Source of the DNA: Paraspadella gotoi
Taxonomy: Eukaryota; Chaetognatha
NCBI GenBank assembly: GCA_051294375.1
Contig: CM119263.1
Span: forward strand, 8,025,935 to 8,089,934
Length of the DNA: 64,000 bases
Reading direction: 5' to 3'
Of this stretch, positions 32,962 to 45,376 are shown piece after piece (position 1 is the stretch's first letter; each line of letters starts with the position of its first letter). The position numbers and the translations under genes are program-made. Below the pieces are notes generated by a model. That model saw only the letters and a program-made list of their open reading frames with translations. It did not search any database and was not told the origin of the DNA.

Positions 32962-35900
32962 TTTCTGCGGCCAAAGAAAAGTCGCAATCGTAAAAAAATC
33001 TTTTGAAAATAAATACAATTTTGAGTGAATAATTGATATTTACTACCTTTTGCAAATCAAAAACGAAAATAATAGTGCCTGGTGCGCCAGATTTAAAGTT
33101 TCAAAAAGTTTTGAATAACTGTAGTTTTCAAAATCCTCTATTTGGGTTTTTGTAAAATATTTTAATTTCTCAAAGATTTATGAAAACAAAATAGAAAAAT
33201 AAATCTGGAGGAATTAAATAGAGGCGAGGAAAAAACACAGGCTTTCGTCTTTATCAGATAATTACTATATGATTCATAAAATGACAAAAAAATTTTTGTT
33301 GAACTTGAGCGTTTCTTGTAATGAAGATAAGGTAAAATGTTAAAAAGATAAGAGAAGTCAAAATGAACGGGAGTTCGAAATTTTAAACATATTTGTTATT
33401 GATATTAACAAATTAATAAAATGCAAAATAAACGCCGGCAGTCGACTTCAAGAAAGAAAAAGTTCGAAAATGATATTTCATTTCCAGACTCGAAGAAAAA
33501 AGTTTTTCTTTATCTAAAAGTGAGATTAGATTAATCGAAGCGACTTTTTAATCGGACGAATTGACGCGATGGCTCGCTCCGTTCTTTGTCAGTCATCAAC
33601 CCAGAAAGCTCCTTAACTCCTGTATGTTCACTCCAACAGTTTTCCGCAATGCCTTATCACTATCCATGTAAGATGTAAACCGATTTAACTTCGCCAATTG
33701 GATTTAAATTTAATATTTAAGTTAATTTTAAAAATAGAGAATACAAATAGATAGAGACGAATCGAATTAACGAAATTGATATATATTGAAAAAAATTTTA
33801 GTTGTAAAAATGATATATATGTCGAGCTTGAAGACGATAGTGGGCATTAAAGTGATATGAAAATAATAAAATTTTAGAAACTTAAAATTTAGCATATAAA
33901 ACATTAAAATAAAAACCAATAAAAATACTATGGTAACTTTATTTTTTAATTTTATACATTAGTGGGCACCAGTGAGCTATATTTATATATAATAATAAGT
34001 ATATAATTAGCTAAAATTTCAAAATATAATTTTTTAAATTTTAAGATTGGATTTGGATTCCTTGCAAAAAGTTGATATAAGAAAGTATAATTCTTTTTTA
34101 AAAATTCTTTTATTAAGTTATAACGCCAATTTTTAATTTCCAGCTTAAAAATATATTTTTTTGTAATTTTAACCTTAATGACATAATTTTTGAAAAAAGT
34201 TTATATTTTCTTATTTCAACTTTTTATGAGAAATCGGAATCTGTTCTTAGAATTAAAAAAAAAACCATTTTGAAATTTTTACATTATATAAGGGTAGTAC
34301 TATATACAAAATAAGCTGACTGGGCTACTATATTTTTTTTAAAAAAATTACAGATTAGTATTTAGTAATATGATAGTTTTCAAGATATAACTGCTCAATT
34401 TTGATTCTAAACTTTCACTTCACCCTAGTGGGCATGTACTAGCTGAGGACGAGACGGAAGAGACAGTTAAGATTTTATTTCAGTTTGTTTAAAAAAAAAT
34501 GATTCTTTTTTAAATGCCTTCCGCCAGGCGCGTCGCACATCTCGTTTCCAACAAAGGGATCAAAAACTACAGGGTGATAACAAGCCATAACAATACATTT
34601 CGTGACACCCGGTAGACAAAAAAAGTACTGGATCAGCAATAGAGACTTAAGTCACAGCTTAAGCAATTCTAGTGACATTTCTCCGAATTGGAATTCAAAA
34701 GCCTTTCACCCAAACGGGAGTGGAGATCCGCCTTCTCTCTCTCCTTCTACCCCACCTCCTCTTTTGTTTGCGCAAAAAGATAAAAGGGAACATTTTTGAG
34801 GCCCAAATTCGACTTTTCGCCTTTTAATTTTTTTTTTTTTTTCAAAGAACGACAGTCCAAAGTTGACGCAGTAAAAGTTTTACGGGTCAAAAACCGTTTT
34901 TCTTCGTCTTTTCTTTCTCTTACCTTTTTTTTCTTTTTCTTTTTTTTTTTCAGGTCGTCTTCGTTTTCGTCGTTGTTGTTGTCGCTTTTCAAAGAGATAA
35001 AAGGCGAACGAGGGTTAGAACGAGAGAGATATCGCGCTCGTTCAATTGATAACGGCGACATTTTGATTTCAGCTAATGCGAGGATAATGAGACGCCGAAC
35101 CCATTTTTGGACCACACCGACTTTTTCTTAGATAAAATCTCAGTTTTATTGCTCGAATATTATCGCCTTATTAACCATTTTAAATGATAAAAGGTTGATA
35201 GATTTCGTGGCACTATTAAAAGATTAAAATTAAGTTTTGAAAATACTACAACCACAAACGAATGAGTACATATATCTGGAACATTATGAATTTAATTATT
35301 TTTACCTCTCATGATCAAGAAGATGACGACCCAATATTTTTATTTTTTATAAAATAAGTTTTAGATTCACTTTCACGTTATAAACTATAAGAGGTATCAT
35401 ATTTAACTAACAACGCACGTTTTAGACGATCAAATTAGCTAGGTAGGGCCAAAGTTAAAAAAAAGTGATTCGCGTTTTGACGAATTTTCATATCTTATAT
35501 TTGATGATGAAAATTTGAGTCTTGTTAATAATAGAAATGAAAATAGAAACAAGTGTACAAAGATGAATCGTATAAATTTTGTTTTTTTAAAGAGTAGCAC
35601 CAAAACGACGAACGTTCGCTGTTACAAAGTCCAATCACCTTGTTCTCTATAGATTGAGTTGTGATTTTTAATCGCCGAATTTCTAATCACAGCGATCACC
35701 TTTAAAAAAAAAAAAAAAAAAAAAAAAAACTTTTTTTTTTTCACAGTCCTTTTTTTTGTTCTAAAACCGCATTTAAAATTAATTAGAAATAATAAAAAAA
35801 GAGAATTGGAAAAAAGCCAAGAAAGCGTTTGATTGTTTGTCTGCGAGCAAGCTAATAGGATGACCAAAGAGCAGCGAGGGACGGGGGGGGGGAAGGTGGC

Positions 35901-36018
35901 TCAAGATGTTGAAAGAAAAGGGTATGGGCGAAATATCGGGGAACGGAGGGTTAGGAATTCTCTCTATGGGTCAGAAAATATGAGAGATATGAGATGAAAT
36001 TGATGGATTTATGAGAGA
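32962..36018. other. AT-rich region upstream of the transporter and downstream of NELL
   Basis: Long AT-rich stretch with homopolymers (A26 and T10 at 35703-35740) and a G9 run near 35884. Open frames such as 34747-35115 (Lys-run) and 34796-35131 are simple-sequence products. I see no exon. The transporter promoter should lie just above 32961, but no TATA element is evident. Confidence 0.6.
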
Positions 36019-36024
36019 TTTATT
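36019..36024 (-). terminator. poly(A) signal of the NELL-like gene
   Basis: AATAAA on the minus strand, about 190 bases past the stop codon at 36216. Confidence 0.5.
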
Positions 36025-36215
36025 CGGTTGCGGTCCTCTTTGGAGAATTCCGGGGAAGATACTAAAATAAGGGAAAGAAGTGAAGACGTTACTGAAAAAA
36101 TCCGGATAAAAATTCCATATAATTGCAAAAGGAGACCGTTTTTGGGACAAAGAGGAGATTTTGGAGATTGAAGAAAAGATTTAGGGAGAAAAAAATTGAG
36201 GAAACCCAAAAAAAA

Positions 36216-39200
36216 TCAAGGAGGCAAAAATTTGAGGCAAAAATGAGGTGAAGCAGATTCGTTGACGGAGCAGCAAATGTCGCCATCCTGGAATACGAGT
36301 CGACGGCAGGAAAATAGAAAATAGAAAATAGAAAGATAAAGAAAGAAGTGGAAAAATGAGAGAAAACGCGAAAAAAAAACTTTTATCTCCTTTCTTTAAA
36401 AAATCATTAGTCCTTCGCGCACGAATTGCATCTGCCAACCTTATCCTACACCTGCCCTTCCAACTAACCTTGCACCGGCAGACAATGCAATGGTTGGCGC
36501 CGATGGTCCACTCGTCCGAATCTCGATGGAAGATCTCGTGATAAACGCAGCCTTTCGTTCCAACGGGACCGTTTTCCGACCGCTAGGGGGATCAAGGTTA
36601 ATTTTTTTATTTCTTTTGTAATTTTTTTTTATTTTTCCCACACGATTTTTGCTATCCATCAATTTTTTTTCTTTTATATACATATGTACTTTATAGTTAA
36701 TTTATTACTTTTTATTTATTTATTTTTTTGTTTCCTAATTTCATTGTCTTTTTGTTTCTTTCTTCCTTTTTTCTCTTTTTCTCTTTTTTTTTTCTATCTT
36801 TCTTTCTTTTTTCACCCCCCCCCAATCTCACCCGATCGCTCTCGTTCCCGTTCCTCCGCGCCTTGATCTCGCAAGGGTTGTTGACCCGGTTTTTGACGAG
36901 GCCTGGATCGAGCATTTGAACCCCGCCGTCATCGCCGATAGAGGCACCGTTTGGAAGGCAGCGAGGGCAGCATTCTCCGCGGGGCAGGACGGGGTAGGGG
37001 CAGGAGAACGGGTGGCAGTCGATAGCCAAACAATGAACGTCACCGTTCTGAAAGGAAAAAAAAATCAATTTCCTTAAACATACTTATTGCAGAATGCTTA
37101 TCGTGAATAATTTGCAACAGTTGCATTCGCGCTTCCAGTGATAACTGAATACCATTTGCCTAGATTTAACAGTACTATTTACAATATCATAAGATAATCC
37201 TCATTTTTATACTTATGCCAGTACGTCTGTACTCACATTGCACTCGCACCGCCGGCACCGGTTATGCCAGACTTGCCCGGACTCTCGTTTCTCCCCATTC
37301 CGCAGGAGACAGCGTCGTTGATGGCGGAACCGGCATTGCGGGCAGCAAGCTTCGCTGGGGGAGCGATTGACCACGCTGCAATCGCTGGAAGAAATAATAC
37401 TTGAAACTCAAGTCTGTTTTTGTTTTTTAAATTCGGTTGAATCCATTAGAATACATTGTACATGGCCTATTTTGTTGCAAGACAACCTGCAATCCTTGGG
37501 CTTGCAGTTGATGACGCCGTTGGCACACGCGCATAAGGTGCAATGGTCAGTCGGTAGTTCCCATTCACTCCCGTTTCTATAACGATTGTCCTTGGTGTAG
37601 CAGTCTGCCGCAAAGAGGGAATGTCACGTGAGAAGCGATATGGTCAGGAATTCTTTTTTAACATTTTTGCCCGTAGAAAGTAGTCGGCACATAATTTCAC
37701 CAACATCGGAGGAACAGAAAAAGGACCTCACCCATGGTGCACTTGTCCGGTCGATTTTCCTCGGCGCATCGGCACCGGAAGCCGCCGTCAACATTGAGGC
37801 ATTCCGCCCAAGGGTCGCAGGTGGCCGAGCCATCGAGGCACTCGTCCACGTCGGTGCAGAGGCGGCCGTAGAGGTTGTCGCCCGGCTGGCTGGCGAACCC
37901 GCGACGGCATTTGCAGTGGAACCAACCTGAAAGGAGATTTATTTACAGAATTTTGAATTAATTAGCTTTACTTTTATGTCCATTTAAAAGGTCAAAATGT
38001 TAAAAATGTTCAGATTGTTCAAAACGTTTTAAATCTTAAATATTAAATATTTTTAACAGTTTTAAAGTTTCAAACAATTTGAAAATTTCTGATTGACCGA
38101 TTGATTGATTCATTACCCGGAGTGTTGACACAGATGGATTTTTCGTCGCAAGTTGGCGTCACGGCGCGACTGATTAAGGACTCGTCGCCTGGCAACGGAA
38201 ACGACGACGACGACGACGACGACGAGGACGGCGTCATGGACATCAATGAATGCCATTGTTTTTTGTACCACGGGATCGAGGAAGGAAAAGATCGCGAGAT
38301 GCTGGAAACGAGAAGAGGAGGAGGAGGAGGAGGAGGAGGAGGAGGAGGAAGAGGAGCGGGTTTGGGGAAACATTCGGTCAAAGACGAAAAGCTTTTTAGA
38401 TATATTCTTTTTTTTTCCTCGCAGAAAATTAGTATATTTTTAAATTGCGTTTATAAATCATGTTCTTTAAATAATATTCTTTAGTTTTTCACTATTCGCA
38501 TTATGACCATTGAGTCAACTGTTGCAACTGTGCCTCCTGACGCTGGCCCCAGTCAACCCCCCCCCCTTTTACCTGATTCGAGCGGGAGAGAACGAGGGTT
38601 TCGAGAATCGCGATCGAGCGAACCGGTCACGTGACCTGGACCTGACCCGCGAACGCGAGCGACCGAGTCTGTCGGAAGTGCGGAGGCGAGAGCGGCTGAG
38701 GGGGTAAGGCTTCGGCATGCTGTCGCCTGAAAAAAAAAGGGGGGAAAAGTAAGTTATCATAACGACATTTAAGGAAAAACTCATGAATTTCCAGGTTCAA
38801 ATCAACTCGATTTTATTTTGAGTAAATAAAGGTGACGGTGAGACGCACGCAGGAGTCTGAATCAATTCTACTGAAACTAAGAGAGAACTAAAGCTATTTA
38901 TAACAAAAGACAGGATCAGAGGCAAGAGTGATTTTGACAATTCCATCGTTCCTGCAAGCTGATTGGTCGGGTCCGGTTCCGTCTCGGCCAATCAGCGTTC
39001 AATGATTCTATTCAGGCGGCGATCGCCCGATTGAGATTGATCTCCTGCGATGACAACAACGAAACAACGAAAATTACAAATACAACAATAAACCACAAGG
39101 AAAACAACAACGACGACAAAGATAACAACAACAGCGGCCTGACCCAAATGATAACGGATCTTCTCCGCCTTTTCGCACTCGTCCACATCGTCTTCGCACA

Positions 39201-39294
39201 ACTCGCCCGCGAATCCGGGCGGACACGCGCATGTGTTCGGACTCGTGCACGTACCGCCGTTCTCGCACCGGTGCGCGCAGATGGCTGGGGCGAG

Positions 39295-39373
<79 letters not shown>

Positions 39374-39463
39374 TGGGGAGTTGGAGAAAGAGAGATATAG
39401 TAATTGATAATCAGGCGGTCCTTGAAATGAATAAATTAATTTAATTAACTATTAAGATAAAAC

Positions 39464-39515
<52 letters not shown>

Positions 39516-39633
39516 AAGAGAGAAGAGAGAGAGAGAGAAAGGATGGGGAGTTGGAGAAGAGAGATATAGTAATTGATAAATCAAGCGGTCCTTAGAATGA
39601 ATAAATTAAATTTAATTAAATATTAAGATAAAA

Positions 39634-39679
<46 letters not shown>

Positions 39680-42600
39680 GGAGAAGAGAAGAGGGAGAGA
39701 GAGAGAGATGTTGTCTTACGTTTACAAATTTTCCCGTCTCCACCGACGTCTCTGAAACCGGAAGGGCAGAGACAACGGAACGATCCGAGGGTGTTCTGGC
39801 ATTTAGAGAGAGGACCGCAGGAGGCGGAATAGGAGCACTCGTCCACGTCTGGTGAGTAAGGACAAGGGTAAGAAAAATAAACCTAGAATAAAAAATTAAT
39901 AATATAATCTAACGAAAATCCCCACGATGACAAAAGATTTTGAAGCGAATTCGGCATCAAAATGTTGCGCAATATCCAATTTAAATCGTTCAGAATGTTT
40001 TTTTAGCACAGTATACATAACAAATGTAATGTATAAAAAGCAACGAGACAAAAACGAGAGAAAAGTATATTAAGGCGTAACAACAATAGCAATTGAAAAC
40101 ACACACTGAGAAAAATAACAATAAAGTTCAATTGACTCTTGGTCGTGTTTGTCGTCGTCGTAGTGGTTGTTGTTGTTGTAGTTGTCGTTTTCTAAGCTAA
40201 ATTGCACCTAACCTTCGCATTCGTTTGGATTCCGCTCAGCGCGACGAAAGCCTCGACGACATTTGCAGGTGTAGCCGCCGACGGTGTTGACGCAACGCAT
40301 CCAGGACGGACAATGGAACTGTCCTCGATCACACTCATTCACGTCTGAAAAACCGCGAGAGAGAATAATTTGTGACCCTCGTAAGGTTATTGTTTATTAA
40401 ACCCGTGAAGGTGGATGCCTTACCCTGACAATGAGACCCGTTGCCGACGAATCCCCTATTGCACATGCACTGTGAGTTGTAGCCCGGAAGACACGTGGCG
40501 TTCACGTGACAAATCGTCCCTCCGTTCACGGATCCGCAGACGTTGGAATCTTTCAGTGGGAAGGCTTTGATAATGACAAGCTCAAATAGTTTGGAATGAG
40601 ACATTTTCTTTTTGAATTAATTAAAATCAATTAAAATAATTGTATTTCTGAGTTTAGAAAAAACAAACAAATTCATCTGCTCTGTTTTTTGAGTTATTCA
40701 AAAATTCAATACCAGAAAGAATAGAATCACTTGAATTCATATTTCAACGACTCACCTTTATGGGGCTGTTGCTTGCACTCCGGACAGCAGGGACTGCGGT
40801 GCTGCGCTCGTCGACAGTCGCAGCGAACCCTTCGACAATCCCGTCGAGGCCTTCCGCCCGCTCGCTGAAAGGAAAATTACACATTTTTCGATGTTTCTAA
40901 ATCTATTTCTAATTTTTTAAAGTTTCTTTTTTTTTCGTTGTTTCTGCCTTAGGACCGAATAAATAGTGTTTCAAAATTTAGATAACAATTCTTACATAAT
41001 TACATTCAGTAATCTTGCAATTTTTCATAAACTAGAAAACGAAGCAGATCAAAATTTAATCTAAAATTCATTTGAACGTTTCTGAGGCTTTACATATTTA
41101 TTTTTGGATTCCATTGACGCCCTACAAAAGGCAATTGCAAACAAAATGTGAATCGAACAATTTAATCATTTTAAGTTTTTTGGTGGGGTTTGTTCGGTTG
41201 CTAACTTTTTTGCTTTCGGAAGAAAAGTAAGGAATACTTTCATTCATTTCTGGTCGGTTTACCGTAAAACATTTGAAAAATAATTACATCGGGAATCGAA
41301 GATCAAAGTCAAGTACTAGAGAGTGGCCTAAACTCTCCCTACTTTCCGATCACATTTCAGAGAAAACAGGTATTCTCTGCCTTTGATTATTTTTAGAAGA
41401 AAACCAAACACAGGAATAAAAATGTATAGATTTAAATCTATTTCCACTAATTTAGACAACTAATATTCAACGACAGCCGATGACGTCTTTAATGGTTTTT
41501 TTATTGTCTTTATTAACTTTATTAACTGTTCCATTGAAACCGTCAAACCAAATCTAAAGTAATAAGACAGTAACTAAAAATTAGTAATTAATAATTAATT
41601 ATCTACGCGATTTGAAATAAAGATCAGGATTTTAGTTTTCGAAATAAAAATAACATTTTTTGTTTCCAATGAAAGCCATTGCAGTCGGAGATTTGGACGT
41701 CGCTGCCATCTGAGCAACCCTGCCCTCAAATTACGCCATAGTAGTGGCCACACTTTCGCCACTCCGCCATGAATCTCATTGATATTTTTTTTCTCATGTC
41801 GATGAACTTTTGTTGGTGCTACATCTACGTTTTGGTCGACGTTTGTCTCAAACTCGATTGGTTGACTTCTCTCTCCTTCATGACCATCTCTTCCAGCTTC
41901 TTCTCCGGCTTCTTGGCTTTCATCTTCCGGAAATCGCCCCTCGGCCGGGACGCCGAGTCGCCGTTATCAGCATGGCAACGCCTCAACCTTGTAGCGGCGC
42001 CCGCTGTCGAAGCTGCCTTCAAGCCCGTAGTGTTTCTGGCCGTTCGTCGCGGGATGACCGGAGACGCAGTGACGCTGTGGAATCTTAGCGTGGTTTGGGT
42101 GGCTCTGACATTGGCGTGCGCGCGCCGGAAACTGCCGGATCCGGTCGTCGCCGGCTCCGTTCTCGTTCTCACTTGCCGCGCCGTTCTTATCAGCAAGCCG
42201 AGATTGATCTTTGGCGACGACGCAAACGACGACGACGATCACGACGACACCAGATTTTCTATCCTGATGGCGCTGGTGGTTTCCTTCAGCCAGCCTACTT
42301 CATTCTGGGCAATCACGTCATCCAACGAAGCGGCGTTCATTGAGTCTCTACCACATCAACTTCTCCTTCGTCGCCGTCGTCATCATCGCCGTCGGGTGGG
42401 CGTGGCGGGCCGCTTCCGGACGCGATCGCCCATTCTCGATTGGGGCCGCTCTTGACACGGTTGGGGCGGCGCTGGTCGGCGTCTTCGATCTCCTCATGCG
42501 GCTCGGCTTTGTCTTTGCATCCCGCGGCGTCAGCGGCGACGTTATCGCCGTCTTCGCCACTCTCGAGATTCCGATCTCTTACTTGTTTTCGTTCCTCTTC

Positions 42601-43298
42601 GCCAAAGAAACGCCGGACGCTTTGGGACTTGGAGGAGCGGCGCTAATTTTCGGCGCCGTCGTCGCCATCTCGCTCAAGAAGGTCGTGGATGGGCGGGACG
42701 ACGTGGAAAAGGACAAGGACGCCACTGATTATGAATTGCGCGAAAAAGAAAATGAAGCGCTCGTCTCGGATATAAAGAGATGATAAGTCGAACATTTTGA
42801 CTATCAAATTATTGGGCAATGAACATGGGACATTGGACTATGGACAATGGACATGGCTTAAGAAACTTTATAATTAGTTTTCATCATTCATTCGTTTATC
42901 AACTTAAAATTTTAGATAGAATATTAGACATTGTGTTTCATTTCTCTTTTCGTTAGATCGTTTGATTAAAGAAGAAATTTTAAGATTTCTGAAATTATTT
43001 AAGATACATAATAATTTTAAACTTTTGATAAATATGATTATAATATGATTAAAATATAAACCGTCGTTCCCAATATCTACGAATCCTACGATTAGTTCTA
43101 AACTTCTAATAAAGAAAAAATCGTACAATACAATAACAATAAAATAGAAAAATTTCTCTCACTCACTTTTCAAGAAATTATATTTTCAATCCACAGTCGA
43201 TTTTATTGTCCTATTTTTTCATCACCCTTTTACATTTACTTTTGGGTATTTTATTTATTTTTTCTTAAACCTCCTCGCCAATTTCCCCCCCAACCTTT

Positions 43299-43346
<48 letters not shown>

Positions 43347-45376
43347 TCCCCTTCCCCCCCATTTTTTTCCCTAATCTTTCCCGTTACTGACTCCATTATC
43401 CTTTTATCTCTCCTCCATTTTTTCTCATCTCCTTTATATAATCAGTTTATCTTTTTTTATTTTTTTTTTCTCGGCCGAACAGATTTTTTCTTTCAGAAGA
43501 CTCGCTGGGAGTTCATTCATTCTTTTAGGCTTAAAGATTCTAATAAACAACTGGTAGAATACTTGAACAAGTGGTAGAATATTAGAAAATCTCATTTCTG
43601 TTTACTTTATTAGTTTACCGTCATTAAGTATCTATGTTTAATTTGTGGTATCGCTTACAATCGATAAATATTGTGATTAATATTGAAAAAAAAAAATTCT
43701 TTCCAACTGTCTCGTGGTATCTGTAAAATATTGCTGTGACATTTTGAAAGGCCGGGAGTGGGGGTTTAGAATTACAACGTCGCTTAAAAGGAAAGATGAG
43801 TGGAACCGTTCCAAAGATGTCCGAACGTCAGAATCATCATAACCAAAAGATGAAACGAAAAGCAAAACTTAGCTTTTAAAGTTGCGTCTACTTTTTTGTA
43901 ACTTTTTCCGAACTTACCATAGTACAGGTGCAGCAAAAATCTCTGATCCTCCTCCTCTCTCCGACTTTGAGCGGAGGGTACTTGGAGTCTGATCCGAAGG
44001 AGCACACCTTGGATGGAATCGCCGGTCGACGCGTCGTCGCTGTAGTCGCAAACGTTTAGTTTGTAGCAAATTTGAAAATTTATTTATGTATAAGGCCAAA
44101 AAAACAAAAAAAAACAGACGATATACAGAGATGACTGTTGATAATACTTAAAATAAAATCGCCACGGTATAGGTTAAATGACGATTTTACTTGATACACG
44201 AAGCATATCAATAATAGTAAGGGAAAGAAACAGAAGAAGCAAAAGAGAACTCACCCAGTGGCGGCGGCGAAGGACAGGCTCGTTTCTTGCAGTTGAGCTC
44301 TCCGTTGAAGCAGCGGCACGAGGAGCATGTTCCCTGAAGAAAGACAAATATTAAACTTTGTAGTCGATTACGTTTGGTGCAAGAAAACCCCGGATGTAAG
44401 TGGTGATGTAAGTCTTACCTTAGGATCTGACACGACGGAGTTGTGACTGATTTTCTTTCCCTGATGATAACAGGGAAGTTTGCATTTGCAGTCCGCCAAG
44501 TCCGTCAACGCCTGCTCTGTCTTTTCCAACTGAAATATTACAAATAGGATGGAATGGAATCAAATAACTCAAAAAATGAATATGTATGTAATACTTATAC
44601 AAACAATGTATGTATGTATGACTGAATTAATATGTATGTATGACTGTATGTATGTATGTATGTTTGACTGAATTAACTTACCCGGACTGTCATCTGCAGT
44701 ACGGTGACGCTTAGATCTTGCATCGCTCCTTTTAATTCTTGGTAGCGACCGCAAGAGGGACAGACTGTGAAAACAAAATCTTCATACTACATAAGATTGG
44801 TAGTGCCTCAATAAACCTATTTAAATATTTTTGTAAATATATATCATATTAAAATGATAGAGTGTGAAATAAAAGGAATAAAAGCTTAAGGAAAATTAAT
44901 GATACTGTGGCGAAACCTAAATTTGCCTCCCGTATAGCTTGGTAAAATTCTGTTCGTCCCATTGGCTTGGACAGCTTAGTACTCGTTCACCAACCGTGAG
45001 TTCCGTCTTTAATCCCCTTACGGTCACGCTGGTTAAGTGGTCTTGGAATAAACTCGACAGTCACTGCAGGTCCAAAGCCCAGAGCGCCAGCTGTCGCGAG
45101 ATGCCTCACACCCTGCGCATCATTCACGTCTCCCCGATGGCATAATACTTTGAATCGGCGAATCAAAGCATTAGATAAAGTCCCGACCGACTGAAGATCC
45201 TTTGAATCCTCACCCGAGAGCGCGGCATCTAAGAGATCGTTGACCTTCTTCGTCTGCAGCAAGACGGCGTTGGGCGAGGGGCTCCGCGACTCTTTGTCTA
45301 GCAGCACCGATTGGAAGTTTCGACGAGGCGATCGACGGATGGCGGAGGTCGTCGTTCCCGTTGAAACGAGGAACAT
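36216..45376 (-). CDS. NELL: NELL-like secreted protein with VWC and EGF domains
   Basis: Secreted multimodular glycoprotein of the NELL1/NELL2 family. Exons in gene order: 45376-45214 (start unsure), 44764-44682, 44529-44419, 44333-44255, 44039-43918, 40864-40756, 40549-40424, 40344-40213, 39848-39720, 39284-39144, 38726-38573, 38301-38117, 37926-37732, 37604-37487, 37384-37237, 37047-36832, 36582-36469, 36287-36216; these total about 798 residues with every listed junction in phase. A short coiled stretch (CPSCGRYQELKGAMQDL) leads into two VWC domains (CKCKLPCYHQGKK; VCSFGSDSKYPPL ... CCPECK). EGF domains follow, including calcium-binding DVNECDRGQF, DVDECSYSASC and DVDECLDGSATC. VWC domains then end in DGDICCSVN, as in vertebrate NELL. 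The usual N-terminal thrombospondin/laminin-G domain is not found. One EGF holds a Ser/Arg insert. Confidence 0.88.
39296..39715 (+). repeat. (GA)n tracts with a ~170-bp tandem duplication
   Basis: Three GA tracts alternate with two copies of a segment starting GGATGGGGAGTTGGAGAA (at about 39371 and 39541) and ending AAGATAAAACA. The outer ends abut NELL exons: on the sense strand the upper end follows a donor and the lower end is the CT tract before the acceptor at 39284. Confidence 0.85.
41769..42783 (+). CDS. EamA/SLC35G-like drug-metabolite transporter, intronless, two frameshifts
   Basis: Multi-pass membrane transporter of the EamA (DMT) superfamily, lying antisense inside the NELL intron 40865-43917. 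The first half (to about 42285) has GDAVTLWNLSVVWVALTLA and SKPRLIFG. The middle AYFILGNHVIQRSGVH is in a second frame. The last part, from about 42340, is in a third frame: SLYHINFSFVAVV ... GDVIAVFATLEIPISYLFSF ... ETPDALGLGGAALIFGA, and ends in a charged tail. Two single-base deletions, near 42287 and 42335, would explain the shifts. Either the assembly is wrong at these points or this is a recent pseudogene; the remaining frames are undamaged and there is no other stop. Possibly a retrocopy, since it lacks introns, but I see no poly(A) tail. Confidence 0.72.
42784..43917. other. remainder of the NELL intron, no gene seen
   Basis: AT-rich, with a (TTTC)n microsatellite at 43300-43348 and pyrimidine-rich flanks. 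Confidence 0.7.
43300..43348 (+). repeat. (TTTC)n microsatellite
   Basis: Twelve CTTT units in the NELL intron. Confidence 0.9.

Noticed and set aside
34747-35131. Overlapping ORFs on both strands with Lys/Phe runs
   Set aside because: Homopolymer-driven; no splice or domain support.
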